Shown piece after piece: positions 1 to 9,900 of a stretch of DNA of 64,000 nt. The translations under genes and the position numbers were made by a program. How positions within the stretch are numbered: the stretch's first letter is position 1; the number at the start of each line of letters is the position of its first letter. Below the pieces are notes generated by a model. It was given only the letters and a program-made list of their open reading frames with translations, was not told the origin of the DNA and did no database searches. The DNA is from Candidatus Accumulibacter regalis (lineage in GTDB: Bacteria > Pseudomonadota > Gammaproteobacteria > Burkholderiales > Rhodocyclaceae): the NCBI GenBank assembly GCA_000585075.1, contig JEMY01000012.1, positions 24,574-88,573 on the forward strand, read 5' to 3'.

Positions 1-1
1 G

Positions 2-331
2 GTGCTGCTCACGTTCGATCAGGACACGTTGCTGGGCAACACGGGGCAACTGGGCCTGACACTCGTGGATCGCGGTGTCGACGGAGGGAACTTGCCTGCG
101 TTCAGCGAGATTGTCCCAATGCACCCAGCCAGCGAGACCGGCACCAACCAAGGCGAGATCATGGTTGCGAGCGAGACCGAACTTGCGCAGTCGCAACCGA
201 CGCTGGACAAGACACAAGTGGTGATGCTGGGTAAGAGCGGGCTGAATACCCAACTTCGCGACACCTTGTCGCATCAGGGGATGCGAGGGGGCTCCGGCCC
301 CGGATCGTTTGCAATTCCCGGCATGCGTTGA
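2..331 (+). CDS. 3' end of an unrecognised gene, cut by the window edge
   Basis: The frame is open from the left edge to a TGA at 329-331 and encodes 109 residues. Third codon positions are mostly G or C, which suits a real gene better than the opposite strand does. I recognise no domain, signal peptide or membrane segment. The stop lies 19 nt before the ATG of the Tc-toxin A gene, so the two are probably co-transcribed. In split Tc toxins this is the place of a TcaA-type partner of a TcaB-type protein, but nothing in these residues confirms that. Confidence 0.45.
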   Translation: MLLTFDQDTLLGNTGQLGLTLVDRGVDGGNLPAFSEIVPMHPASETGTNQGEIMVASETELAQSQPTLDKTQVVMLGKSGLNTQLRDTLSHQGMRGGSGPGSFAIPGMR

Positions 332-350
332 ATCTACGGAGAGCACAGTC

Positions 351-3300
351 ATGAACCCTTACAGCGTCCTCCAGTACGGCGTATTCCACGGCCAGGCCCA
401 GTCGGAGTTTGCGCACGTGAAATCCCGCGTCGTCGAAACACGCGAGACGCGCCATTACTTCCGCCGCAGTCGCGAGCTCTCGTACAGCTTCTTTCTGCAC
501 CAGCACCCCTACGTGCAGGCCATGATGCAACGCCTGCTGCGCCAGGGAACGTCAGGGTTGCAGGCCCTGGACACCGAGTTCGTCGTGCGCGTGGAACTGG
601 CCGGCAAGCTCGCCTACCTGCTGCCCGAGAACACCTTGACGGTGCAGCCGAGCAATGCCGTATTGCGCTTTGCCGGCCGCCACCTGTTGAAGCTGAGCGA
701 CGGAACGATCGTCAAGCCCGCGCTGGCGCCCAATACCGTCGTGACCCTGCAGAAACTGGCGCGGCTACGCACGCCCAGCGGACAACTCACGGAGCTCACG
801 GCCGACACCGATGCAAAGCTCATCGACGGCGCGCCGCGCCCGGCGCTGTTCGATGACTTCTTCAAGACCCTGTACCAGCCATCAGGGAAAGTCAAGACAC
901 CGCACCCGGCGAAGGATCTGGACTTCAGCCCGCACAGCGCCTACTCGGTCTACAACTGGGAACTCTTCTTCCATGTGCCGCTGACCCTGGCCTTGCACCT
1001 CAGCAAGAACGGGCGCTTCGCCGAGGCACAGCGCTGGCTTCACCTGCTGTTCGACCCCACCGACAGCAGCGACGGCCCTGCCCCCGAGCGCTTCTGGAAG
1101 GTATTGCCGTTCCTGAGCCTGGAAACCCACTCGGTCGAACAGCTGCTGGTCAACCTCGCCAAGGGGGCGAATGGTGATGTGACCATTGCGGACGCCACGC
1201 GACGCAGCATCGAGGACTGGATGAACGCGCCGTTCCGACCCCATGCGGTGGCGCGGCAGCGCCAGCAGGCCTACATGGTCAAGACGGTGATGGCCTACCT
1301 GGACAACCTGATCGCTTGGGGTGACTCACTGTTCCGCCAGGACAAGGGCGAGGCCATCGACGAGGCGATGATGCTGTATGTGTTGGCCGCCAACATCCTG
1401 GGCCCCCGTCCGCAAGCCGTGCCGCGCAAAGGCAGGGTGAAGCCGCAGACCTACAACAACCTGCGCGGCGATCTCCAGCTGTTCGGTTCGGTCCTGCGCG
1501 ATCTGGAGCCGGAATTGCCATTCGACCTGCTTCCGACGATGGCTGCGCCGCCGGCCACCAGCGGCCAGGCACTGGCCTCGCTGCGCAGCATGGGACAGTC
1601 GTTGTACTTCTGCGTGCCGCGCAACGACAAGCTACTGGGCTACTGGGACACGGTCGCAGACCGGCTGTTCAAGATCCGCAACAGCCTCAATCTGCAAGGG
1701 GTGTTCCGTCAGCTTCCATTGTTCGAACCCCCGGTGGACCCCGCCTTGCTGGCCCGTGCTGCAGCGTCTGGACTGGACGTGGGGGCCATCGTCAACGGTT
1801 TGAACCAGCCGCTGCCGCTCGTGCGTTGCGCCTTGCTGCTGCAGAAGGCAACGGAACTGGCGCAGCAGGTCACGGCAATAGGCGCCGGTCAGCTCTCGGC
1901 GATGGAAAAGGAAGAAGGCGAGGCTCTTGCCCTGTTGCGCGCTCGGCACGAGAAGGTGCTGATGGAGATGGTCGAGCAGGTGCGCTATGGACAGTGGCAG
2001 GAAGCGGTCAAGGCGAAGGAGGGCCTCCTGCAATCACTGGCGTTGGCCGTGCAGCGCTACAGCTACTACGCGCAGCAGCTGGGTGCAAAGGCGGAGGACA
2101 TCACGAAGTCGTTGCCGGTACTGGAGGAGTTGGATCTAGACAGCTTGGAGAAGATGCGGCTGGCTGCAACTGAGCCGGCACTATCAGCGCGCCCGATCAA
2201 GGTAGACATCGCGAGCGATGCGTTTGCACAGGTCGCACAGGCGCTTAATGGCGGAAAAATCCTAAGCTCTCATGAGGTAAGAGAGTCCCTTCTTCTGGAA
2301 GGTGCGCAGCTGTCAAGCGATATTGCAAACATTTTGAACGTCATTAGCTCAGTGGCTCACTTCGTACCGGAATTCAACGTGCACGTACAACCCATGGGCA
2401 TGGGCGCCACCGTTCAATATGGTGGCAAGGAGGTGGGAGACGCAGTTGGAGCGACAGCTGCCGCGGCCCGTGCGGTTGCTGATCGGCTCAACTTCGAAGC
2501 GAGAAGGGCCGGCCGTATCGACGCTTTCGCACGACGCGAACGCGAATGGGCATTCCAGAGCAACCTCGCCGTCGGCGAGATCAATCAGGTCTTCAAGCAG
2601 ATCCGCGCTGCACAGATCCGCGAGGCCGTTGCCAACATGGAGCTGCGCAACCACCGCCAGCAGAAGGAGCATGCAGCTGAAATCGAACGTTTCCTCAATG
2701 GCGAGGGTGTGCTCAGCGATGGCAAGAAGACCAACAAGACCTTGTATGCCTGGATGAAGCGTGAGCTCACGGGATTGCACGCACGCGCCTTCCAGTTTGC
2801 CTTCGACGTCGCGCGCAAGGCCGAGAGAGCGCTTCAGCACGAGCTGGGACAACCCGGCCTGAGTTACTTGAAGTTTGACTACCAGGCTGGCAGGGAGGGC
2901 CTCCTGGCCGGCGAGCGCCTGCTACTGGACATCAAGCGCATGGAGATGGCCTATCACGAGCAGAACCAGCGCGAGTACGAGCTGACCAAGCATGTGAGCC
3001 TGCTGCAAGCTGACCCACGCGCGCTGGTCGATCTGCGCAGCACGGGCTCGTGCACCTTCCAGTTGCCCGAGTCACTGTTCGATCTTGACGGGCCGGGTCA
3101 CTACTTCCGGCGCCTGAAGTCGGTCTCGCTGAGCATTCCCTGCGTAAGCGGCCCCTACGCCAGTGTGGCCTGCACGCTGACGCTGCTGCGCAGTTCCACC
3201 CGCATCTCGTCCTTGTTGGGCGATGGCTACGAGCGAGCCGATAACGACGACGCCCGCTTCAGCGATCACTTCGGTAGCGTGCAATCCATCGTCACCAGCT

Positions 3301-3956
3301 CGGCACAGAACGATAGCGGATTATTCGAAACCAACCTGCGCGACGAGCGCTACCTGCCCTTCGAGTACAGCGGCGCCATCAGCACGTGGCAATTGAGACT
3401 GCCGGCCGACCCGCGCAAGAGCGATCCGCAGGCCTTCGATTACGCCGCAATTGCCGATGTCATTCTGCATTTGCGCCTGACGGCGCGCGAAGGCGGCATG
3501 CCGTTGCGTGATGCCGCGATGGCGGCGCTGAAGACGCGTATTGATGCCGGCACGGCCTTCGGCTCGCTGCGACTATTCTCGCTGCGCGAGGAGTTCCCTG
3601 CGGTGTGGGCAAAGTTCCTCGGGGCACCGGCCGGAGCCAATCACCAATTCCAGATCAGCTTTGAACTGCAGAAACAACACTTTCCGCTTTGGAGCAAAGC
3701 CCGCTTGGGCCCCATGAAGGCAATGCACATTTGGGCACGTCGAAGTGGCGACGCGCCAAACGCGCCGCTCAAGGCACGCCTGGTGGACGCTGCGGACACG
3801 AATGTGGCGTTTCCGCTCCAGGGTGCGGCCGGTGATCTGCTGGTATCGGGGGCTGTGGCCGACAACGAGCTGCCGGGTAGCGCAACGGGCGAACTCATGC
3901 TCGCGTTCAGCGACAAGGCCCTGCTTGATCTATGGGTTGCCGTGCGATGGTCTTAG
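351..3956 (+). CDS. Tc-toxin A subunit, C-terminal half (TcaB-like)
   Basis: The product (1,201 aa) matches the C-terminal half of ABC (Tc) toxin TcA subunits, which form the pentameric injection channel. Around residues 190-230 is the family block with YNWELFFHVPLTLALHLSK and the AEAQRWLHLLFDPT stretch. MLYVLAANILGPRP follows, then long amphipathic helices at about 500-830 interrupted by the probable pore hairpin (SVAHFVPEFNVHVQPMGMG). Last comes the TcB-binding domain with LFDLDGPGHYFRR and SIPCVSGPYASVACTLTLL, ending near ERYLPFEYSGAI. The ATG at 351 has GGAG about 9 nt upstream; a longer TTG start at 309 is unlikely. The N-terminal shell, receptor-binding and neuraminidase-like parts of a full TcA (about 2,500 aa) are absent, as in the two-gene TcaA/TcaB form. 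No TcB or TcC gene follows. Confidence 0.88.
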   Translation: MNPYSVLQYGVFHGQAQSEFAHVKSRVVETRETRHYFRRSRELSYSFFLHQHPYVQAMMQRLLRQGTSGLQALDTEFVVRVELAGKLAYLLPENTLTVQPSNAVLRFAGRHLLKLSDGTIVKPALAPNTVVTLQKLARLRTPSGQLTELTADTDAKLIDGAPRPALFDDFFKTLYQPSGKVKTPHPAKDLDFSPHSAYSVYNWELFFHVPLTLALHLSKNGRFAEAQRWLHLLFDPTDSSDGPAPERFWKVLPFLSLETHSVEQLLVNLAKGANGDVTIADATRRSIEDWMNAPFRPHAVARQRQQAYMVKTVMAYLDNLIAWGDSLFRQDKGEAIDEAMMLYVLAANILGPRPQAVPRKGRVKPQTYNNLRGDLQLFGSVLRDLEPELPFDLLPTMAAPPATSGQALASLRSMGQSLYFCVPRNDKLLGYWDTVADRLFKIRNSLNLQGVFRQLPLFEPPVDPALLARAAASGLDVGAIVNGLNQPLPLVRCALLLQKATELAQQVTAIGAGQLSAMEKEEGEALALLRARHEKVLMEMVEQVRYGQWQEAVKAKEGLLQSLALAVQRYSYYAQQLGAKAEDITKSLPVLEELDLDSLEKMRLAATEPALSARPIKVDIASDAFAQVAQALNGGKILSSHEVRESLLLEGAQLSSDIANILNVISSVAHFVPEFNVHVQPMGMGATVQYGGKEVGDAVGATAAAARAVADRLNFEARRAGRIDAFARREREWAFQSNLAVGEINQVFKQIRAAQIREAVANMELRNHRQQKEHAAEIERFLNGEGVLSDGKKTNKTLYAWMKRELTGLHARAFQFAFDVARKAERALQHELGQPGLSYLKFDYQAGREGLLAGERLLLDIKRMEMAYHEQNQREYELTKHVSLLQADPRALVDLRSTGSCTFQLPESLFDLDGPGHYFRRLKSVSLSIPCVSGPYASVACTLTLLRSSTRISSLLGDGYERADNDDARFSDHFGSVQSIVTSSAQNDSGLFETNLRDERYLPFEYSGAISTWQLRLPADPRKSDPQAFDYAAIADVILHLRLTAREGGMPLRDAAMAALKTRIDAGTAFGSLRLFSLREEFPAVWAKFLGAPAGANHQFQISFELQKQHFPLWSKARLGPMKAMHIWARRSGDAPNAPLKARLVDAADTNVAFPLQGAAGDLLVSGAVADNELPGSATGELMLAFSDKALLDLWVAVRWS

Positions 3957-4615
3957 GTCCGGAACTGACCCGGACTCCGCAGCCCGAACTTCTCGAGGCG
4001 CAAGCGATGGCCGAATCGCACGCTGTTGCCGGTAGACCGGGCGCCGCCGGCAGCGTGTGGGACGAAAGCGCTCGTGCTGCTCGGAGGGTGGCGTTTTCCA
4101 AGGCGCTTGGGGGGGGGTTTGTACAGATTCCTGCCGCGGCTGGTAACCGCGAAGCTGCACGCACTGCCTGCTTCCACAGGCGACGGCAGCGGGTAAAGTC
4201 ACGCACCCAGCCCTGCCACGCTTTCGTCGGAGAGCCCGTCGGGAAACAACGGGCGGGGACGGCGCATCTATTCCTCCCGGATGCGTGTTTGTCGACTCCT
4301 GCCTTGGCCCGGCAAGGGCAGCCATCTCGCCTGTGGCGTCAGCCTCGTCATATGGCGCCTGTCTTGCTGGGTCACATCGACCCTCCGTCCCCGATGACAC
4401 AACTCCGCTGTACAAGACAAACGTTCCAACGAGTCGTCAAAGCGATCACGGAGCACCTGCCTTCGTCGCATTCGGCTGAAGGCCGGCGCCGAACTTTGGT
4501 TCAATGCGGGTACTGTTATTGCAGTCGTCCGACGTCAGACCCAGGTGTTCTCCTTAATATCCTCAACTTATGTTTTGGTTGCTAATTGACTGGGAATGAT
4601 GCGCCGGCCCCGAGC
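3957..4615. other. Stretch of about 660 nt without a recognisable gene
   Basis: Several short overlapping frames exist on both strands, the longest entering from the end of the toxin gene, but they have poor composition (rich in R, S, P, H) and no recognisable domain. A run of nine G lies near 4,109-4,117. The region separates the rightward toxin gene from the leftward marC gene, so the two genes are convergent. I see no clear terminator. Confidence 0.55.
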
Positions 4616-5221
4616 TCAGCCGCTGGCGAGCTGCACGACGAAGGTCCTGATTCCCCGCAACATCATTTCGATCGCCACGGCGACCAGCACCAGCCCCATC
4701 AGCCGTTCCAGGGCGACCACGAAGCGCTCGCCGGCAACGCGCTGGATGCGCTCGGCGAGCACGAGGACAACGGCCGACACGGCCATCGTGATGCACAGGG
4801 CGCCGATCCACTCCAGGCGCCGCTCGGGCGCCTGCGAAACCAGCAGCAGCACCGTCGCCAGTGCCGAAGGCCCGGCGATGGCCGGAACGGCCAGCGGCAC
4901 GATCAGCGGCTCGCCCAGCGCGTCAGGCGCGTCGGCGACTCCCGGCTGCGGGAAAATCATGCGCAGCGCGATCAGGAACAGGATCACGCCACCGCCAATC
5001 TGCAGCGACAGCTCGCTGAGGTTCATCAGGCGCAGAAAACCGTCGCCGACGAACATGAACGTCAGCAGCAGGACAAAGGCAATCAGCACCTCGCGCAGAA
5101 TCACCCAGGCGCGACGCTCGGGTGGAACCGAGCGCAGCGCATTGGCGAAAATCGGGATATTGCCGACCGGATCGGTGATCAGGATGAGCAGGATGGTCGC
5201 CGAGGCGAAGGTGTAGTTCAT
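4616..5221 (-). CDS. MarC/YhgN family integral membrane protein
   Basis: The 201-aa product is almost entirely hydrophobic, with about six membrane segments. It carries the family signature near residues 10-25 (LLILITDPVGNIPIF) and the second half-repeat (VPLAVPAIAGPSALATVLLL) typical of the MarC (UPF0056) family. Members sit in the inner membrane. Their substrate is not settled, and the old link to multiple antibiotic resistance is not supported. Length is normal for the family (about 200 aa). The ATG at 5,221 has only a weak ribosome-binding site. It is probably transcribed alone or downstream of the hemerythrin gene, 203 nt away. Confidence 0.9.
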   Translation of the reverse strand: MNYTFASATILLILITDPVGNIPIFANALRSVPPERRAWVILREVLIAFVLLLTFMFVGDGFLRLMNLSELSLQIGGGVILFLIALRMIFPQPGVADAPDALGEPLIVPLAVPAIAGPSALATVLLLVSQAPERRLEWIGALCITMAVSAVVLVLAERIQRVAGERFVVALERLMGLVLVAVAIEMMLRGIRTFVVQLASG

Positions 5222-5424
5222 CGATTCACGGCTTCATGGCGCACGCTTGAGCGCGGGAGCGCAAGACCTCTGGCTTCGGAAAAAAGCCACGGCAATCGAC
5301 AGGCCAGGGGAAAGACGGAAGTGAAGGCGCCGCGCTGCTGCGCAGGATACCAGCTCTGGACATTCCTTCGCCGCCGGCTGGTCATCGCCCGCTCCCGCCC
5401 GCCATTGGCCGCGCCACGACAGGC

Positions 5425-5952
5425 TCAAGAAAACACTGAAGCGGCGGCGGCCGAACCGCGATGTGACGCAGTCGCACGGGCCAGGGCGCAATAGTCCATG
5501 TCACTGTGCAGGATGTGGCCAACGGTCGCGCTGAGGATGTAGTTCAGAAGAAGAAATCCCGGTTCGGCGTTATCGCCTGCCGGATCCATCTGCTCCACCC
5601 GGGCGCGGATGAGCTGCAACTCGTCGCGCATCACCTGGTGCTCGGCACGGTGCTCGGCGAGATCGTCGTAGCCAAGCCCCGCCAGCACCCCCTCCTCGTA
5701 GCTAAAATGTTCCTCGAGCGCCTGATGAAGCTCTCCCGTCATCAGCGTCAGCTGCTCGACGTCGCCGTGCTTGCGCCAGGCGTCCGAAGCTCTTACCACC
5801 AGGGCAAAGATAGCCTCGTGCTGGGCGTCGATTTGCGCCTCGCCGATATTGAGACGGCCATCCCAGGCGACCCGCTGCTTGAGCGAAAAATTGGTCAAGC
5901 CGTGAACGCCAGACAGGCGGCCGTCGAACAGGGCACGTGAACTCAGACCCAT
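5425..5952 (-). CDS. Bacteriohemerythrin
   Basis: A 175-aa four-helix-bundle protein expected to bind O2 at a di-iron centre in the cytoplasm. The ligand set can be read directly: H45 (in DAQHE), H82 and E86 (HFSYE), H101 and H105 (HRAEH), then H146 and D151 (HILHSD). This corresponds to the usual H...HxxxE...HxxxH...HxxxxD pattern, so the iron site looks intact. The first 25 residues are an extra N-terminal stretch before the usual start of the fold. The ATG at 5,952 follows an AGAGAAGAG stretch. Family members store or carry oxygen for respiratory enzymes or act in aerotaxis; here no receptor domain is fused. Confidence 0.9.
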   Translation of the reverse strand: MGLSSRALFDGRLSGVHGLTNFSLKQRVAWDGRLNIGEAQIDAQHEAIFALVVRASDAWRKHGDVEQLTLMTGELHQALEEHFSYEEGVLAGLGYDDLAEHRAEHQVMRDELQLIRARVEQMDPAGDNAEPGFLLLNYILSATVGHILHSDMDYCALARATASHRGSAAAASVFS

Positions 5953-6197
5953 GTGTCTCTTCTCTTATGATTCAGCGAAGTAGCTCCTTGTTTTTGCCGT
6001 TGAGGTCGAGCGCCGCGCCCGGGCAGGGGGATTTGTTGCCGATCCTATACGACCCGGTACGGGCAAAAGGATTCAAAAGTCTCACTTCGGCGAAAGCGGC
6101 GCAAAAAGCAAGCGCAGGCCGACCGGGAAGCGGCGGCAAAGCGCGTCGCTTGCGCCGTGTCTCGACTCAGCACGAAGCGATTTCGCAGCCGGCCTGG

Positions 6198-6689
6198 TCA
6201 GCGCACGTCACGCTTCAGCGCGCGTTGATAGAGATCGACGATCACGCCGGCAAGGTGTTCGGGCGAAGCCTGCCTGCCCTGCCCCTGCAGGACCGCTTTG
6301 ACAACGCCTTCGAGGACAGCGGCGTCGACCACTGGCGCATCGGCCGCGACGACATCTTCCGCGCTCGGCGCGTAGGCAGCGCGGGCCTGCGCGAGCGCAT
6401 GCGCGCCGCACCCGGTGGCCAGCCAGTCGACGCTGACGCCCGCCGCCGCGGCAATGGCCAGGGCCTTGTCCAGCGGGGGCATTCGTCCGTCGCGGAGGTA
6501 AGTCCTCAGTACCGACTCGGCCATGCCGCAGCGGCGCGCAAACGAAGACACCGACTCGTCACCGATGATCGCTTTCAAGCGCGCGGCGAGCGCACCCGAT
6601 TCGACGTCGGCCAACGACCGTTGATCGACGCTGCGCTCGCTTGCCGTTGCCATCGCCGTGGCGCCAGCAGGGGCCGGAGTTCCAGTCAT
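6198..6689 (-). CDS. Small XRE/CI-type helix-turn-helix regulator
   Basis: The likely product starts at the ATG at 6,689 (163 aa). The frame stays open further upstream, but those residues look like translated intergenic DNA. Residues about 30-90 form a Cro/CI-type helix-turn-helix (SFARRCGMAESVLRTYLRDG, then PPLDKALAIAAAAGVSVDWL), the form seen in phage-CI-like repressors. The C-terminal third has no recognisable domain and no peptidase S24 motif. The gene is divergent from the giant gene at 6,912 and shares a 222-nt intergenic region containing a repeated 9-mer. It is therefore a candidate regulator of that gene, which is inference only. Confidence 0.75.
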   Translation of the reverse strand: MTGTPAPAGATAMATASERSVDQRSLADVESGALAARLKAIIGDESVSSFARRCGMAESVLRTYLRDGRMPPLDKALAIAAAAGVSVDWLATGCGAHALAQARAAYAPSAEDVVAADAPVVDAAVLEGVVKAVLQGQGRQASPEHLAGVIVDLYQRALKRDVR

Positions 6690-6738
6690 TGATGGCTCGC
6701 AAAAAGAACAGAGGGGAAGCAGGCAACGCAAGAAACTA

Positions 6739-6767
6739 TTGACATCTCGCAACATCTTGCTAAAAAT
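6739..6767 (+). promoter_or_regulatory. Candidate sigma-70 promoter with direct repeat, upstream of the giant gene
   Basis: TTGACA at 6,739-6,744 is a perfect -35 hexamer. After 16 nt comes TAAAAA (6,761-6,766), a moderate -10 match. The spacer contains two near-identical 9-mers one base apart, ACATCTCGC (6,742-6,750) and ACATCTTGC (6,752-6,760). These could be half-sites for a helix-turn-helix protein such as the divergent XRE regulator. It would give a leader of about 135 nt before the ATG at 6,912. Confidence 0.45.
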
Positions 6768-6911
6768 TGGGTTGCACAGCATAGCAGAAAAGCTCCGCTT
6801 CAGGCAGACCTGCGGGTACGGGTGGCCACCCGGTGACCGCTGGCGATCGCTGAGAAACGTCGGTTTCTTGTCCGTTGGCATTGAGGGTTGCAATGCGAGG
6901 GGGGAACGAAC

Positions 6912-9900
6912 ATGCGCAGGTCTGCGGGCAGGATTCCGGAAACCAGGCTCCATTTCGAGGCCCTCGAAGCGCGCGTCCTCCTCGACGGCGATAGCGGCGC
7001 CGGCATCCTGACACTTGCCGGCAGCATCGACGCCCCCGGCGAGCAGGATCACTACCAGTTCAGCGTAGACGAGCCAATCCGTGTCGTCCTCGACAGCCTG
7101 AGCAATCGCAGCGACCTGACCTGGCGACTGGACGGCCCCGGCGGACTGGTCGCGCGCAGGTCATTCAGCGCCACGGAATCGCCAAACACCGCCCCACCGG
7201 CGTACGACCTGGCGCCGGGCAGCTATCGGCTGAGCGTCGATGGCACGCAGGATGCGCTCGGCGCCTACGCCCTGCGCGTGATCGACGCCGCTTCGGCAAG
7301 CGCGATGGCGCCCGACACGCCGGTCAGCGGCGTCCTCGAGGTCGGTAACCAGAGCGCGCTCTACCGCTTCCGCGCCAGCGCCGGCGACAGCTACTTCTTC
7401 AAGGCGGCAGCGCCCGCTTCCGGCGCGCTTTCCGCGCGACTGCTCGACCCTTTTGGCCGCCAGGAAGGCAACAGCTTCGATGCCCGACAGGATCGCCAGC
7501 GGTTCACCGTCGAGCGCAGCGGCGAGTACCTCCTCTTGCTCGAAGGCGACATCGCCAATCAGGCGGCGCTGGCCTACGGATTCACCCTGCAACAGGTCGT
7601 CGACAGCCACTCGCCGCTGCGCCTCGGCGAAACGCAGATCGCCACGATCGACCAGCCGGGAAAAATCGCCCACTTCACCTTTGATCTGGCGGCCACGACG
7701 CCGGTCGTTTTCGACCGCCTGGGCAACGCCGCCTTCGCCTGGTCGCTGAGCGGGCCGGCGGGTCAGCACGTCGCGCGCCGCGCCGCCGCGCAAGGCACGC
7801 TCTTCGACGGCGTCGAAAAGCTGCTCCTGCCGCCGGGAAGCTATACGCTGTCGGTCGACCTCGACGGCGCCGCCAGCGGCAGTTTCGCGTTCCGGCTGCT
7901 CGCTGCCGAGTCGGCCCGGAATCTCGTCACGGGCGCCACAAGCACCGGCGAGCTCGACCGGGCGACTGCGTCGCAGCTCTACAGGGTGGCGCTGGGCGCC
8001 GGCGACAAGCTCTTCCTCGAGCCGCGCTCGCTCTCCGGCGGTTCGCTTGACTGGCGGCTGATCGATCCCTGGGGCGTGCGCGTCGCCAGCGGAGACTTCA
8101 GCGGCGCAACGAATCCTGTCGCCCTGGCGCGGCCATTTACCGTGGCCACGAGCGGCGACTACTGGCTGCTCGTCGATGGCGCCGACAGCAACGCGGCGGA
8201 AGCCGTTCTTGCTTACGAATTTTCGCTGAACGCGGTCCCCGACCTGGCGCGAACGCCGACTCTGGGCGACGCCGTCGCCGGAAGCGTCGCCAGTGCCGGC
8301 CAGTCGACGGTCTACACTTTCGATCTCGCCAGCCCAACGCAGGTGGCGTTCGAGGCGCTCAGTCAGCGGCCGGATATCGTCTGGTCGCTGGCGGGACCGC
8401 GCGGCAGCGAGGTCTCCGAGCGGCGTTTCGACAATGTCGACCACGGCGAGGGCCCCAGCCAGGCCAGCCAGGCCAGCCCGACCAGCCAAGCCAGTCATCT
8501 CGGCATCCTGACGCTGCCCGCCGGCACGCATCGATTGACCGTGCGCGGCACTGGCGCCGCCACCGGCGACTTCTCGTTCCGCCTCCTGGATCTGGCCACC
8601 GCGCCGACGCTGTCGCTGGAAGCCGCCACCGACGGCGTCCTGCGCGCGGCGAACCGAACGCAGGCGTATCGCTTCCTGGCCAGCGCAGGCGACCAGGTCG
8701 CGCTCGAGGCCATCAATGGCAGCAGCAGCGAGGAAGTTGCCTGGCGACTGATTGATCGCTTCGGCCGCGACGTCGCCGCGCCCGCCGCCCTGGCCGCTGC
8801 CGGAAACGCTTCCGACGCCCGACTGCTGAGCAGCGCCGGCGCCTACACCCTGCTGCTTGAACGACGCGCCGATGCGCCAACGCCGCGTGACTATCACTTC
8901 CGGCTCCAACGCGTCGGCCACCTGGCCCCGGCCGCTTCGCCCGCCGGCGAGGAACTTGCCCTCGGAACGATGCTCGCCGGACTCCTGCCTACCGCCGACG
9001 CCAGCCGGACCTATCGCTTCACGCTCGCCGCCGATAGCCAGCTGGTGTTCGACACGCAGGGTGGCGCGAGCAGCGCCGTCTGGTCCCTGCAGGGTCCGCG
9101 CGGCAACGAAGTCGACAGCCGCCCGCTGTACCGCAGCGACGACGCCAACGCCAACCCGCTCCTCGATCTGCCGGCGGGAGACTACGCCCTGACCGTCAAG
9201 GGTGCTGCCGCAACGGGCAGCGTCTTTGCCGACGGCGCCTACGCTTTCCGGCTGCTCGACAGCGCCGCCTTCCCGGAACTGGAACTCGGGCAGCGAGTGG
9301 TCACGATGCGCCCGTCAGCGGCATCGAGCATCGGCTACCGTGTCGCGGCGACGGCCGGCAGCACGCTCGTTCTGCAGGCCGTGGATTCCGCAGGCGGCGT
9401 CTGGCGTTTGTTCGACCCCTTCGGACGGCAGGTCGCGGCTGCCTCGGGCGAGACCATCACGAGGAGCATCGACATTGCCTCGACGGGCAGCTACACGCTG
9501 CTCAACGACGGCTACTACGGCGCCAACGGCGCATCGAACGTCGGTTTCACCCTTGCTCGACAGACGAAAGTCAGCGCTGCCCTGGCCTTCAACCGCCCGC
9601 TCAGCGTCAGCACCGCCGGCGTCGGCAGCGTCGCCGAATATCGCTTTACCCTTGCTCAGGCAAGCACCCTTGTCTTTGATGCCCTGAGTGGTCCGTCGAG
9701 TGCGTCGAGTGCGTCAAGTGCGTCCAGCCCGATCGACTCGCCGGGTCCTTCGTCCCCGCGCTGGATGCTTGCCGGGCCGCTCGGCACGGTACGCGGCTGG
9801 ACTTCCTTGCGCGACGACCCGGGGCAGATTCTTCGCCTGTCGCCTGGCGACTATCTGCTGACCCTGGACACCTCCGGCCCGCCGGGAGCGGAATACCGCT

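Noticed and set aside
3932..4585. 217-codon rightward frame after the toxin gene
   Set aside because: It overlaps the end of the toxin gene in another frame, has no ribosome-binding site, no domain and a low-quality composition.
6876..6891. Sigma-54-like TGGCA...TTGC upstream of the giant gene
   Set aside because: The spacing is one base too long (seven instead of six between the blocks), and the start would fall about 10 nt before the ATG, removing the ribosome-binding site.
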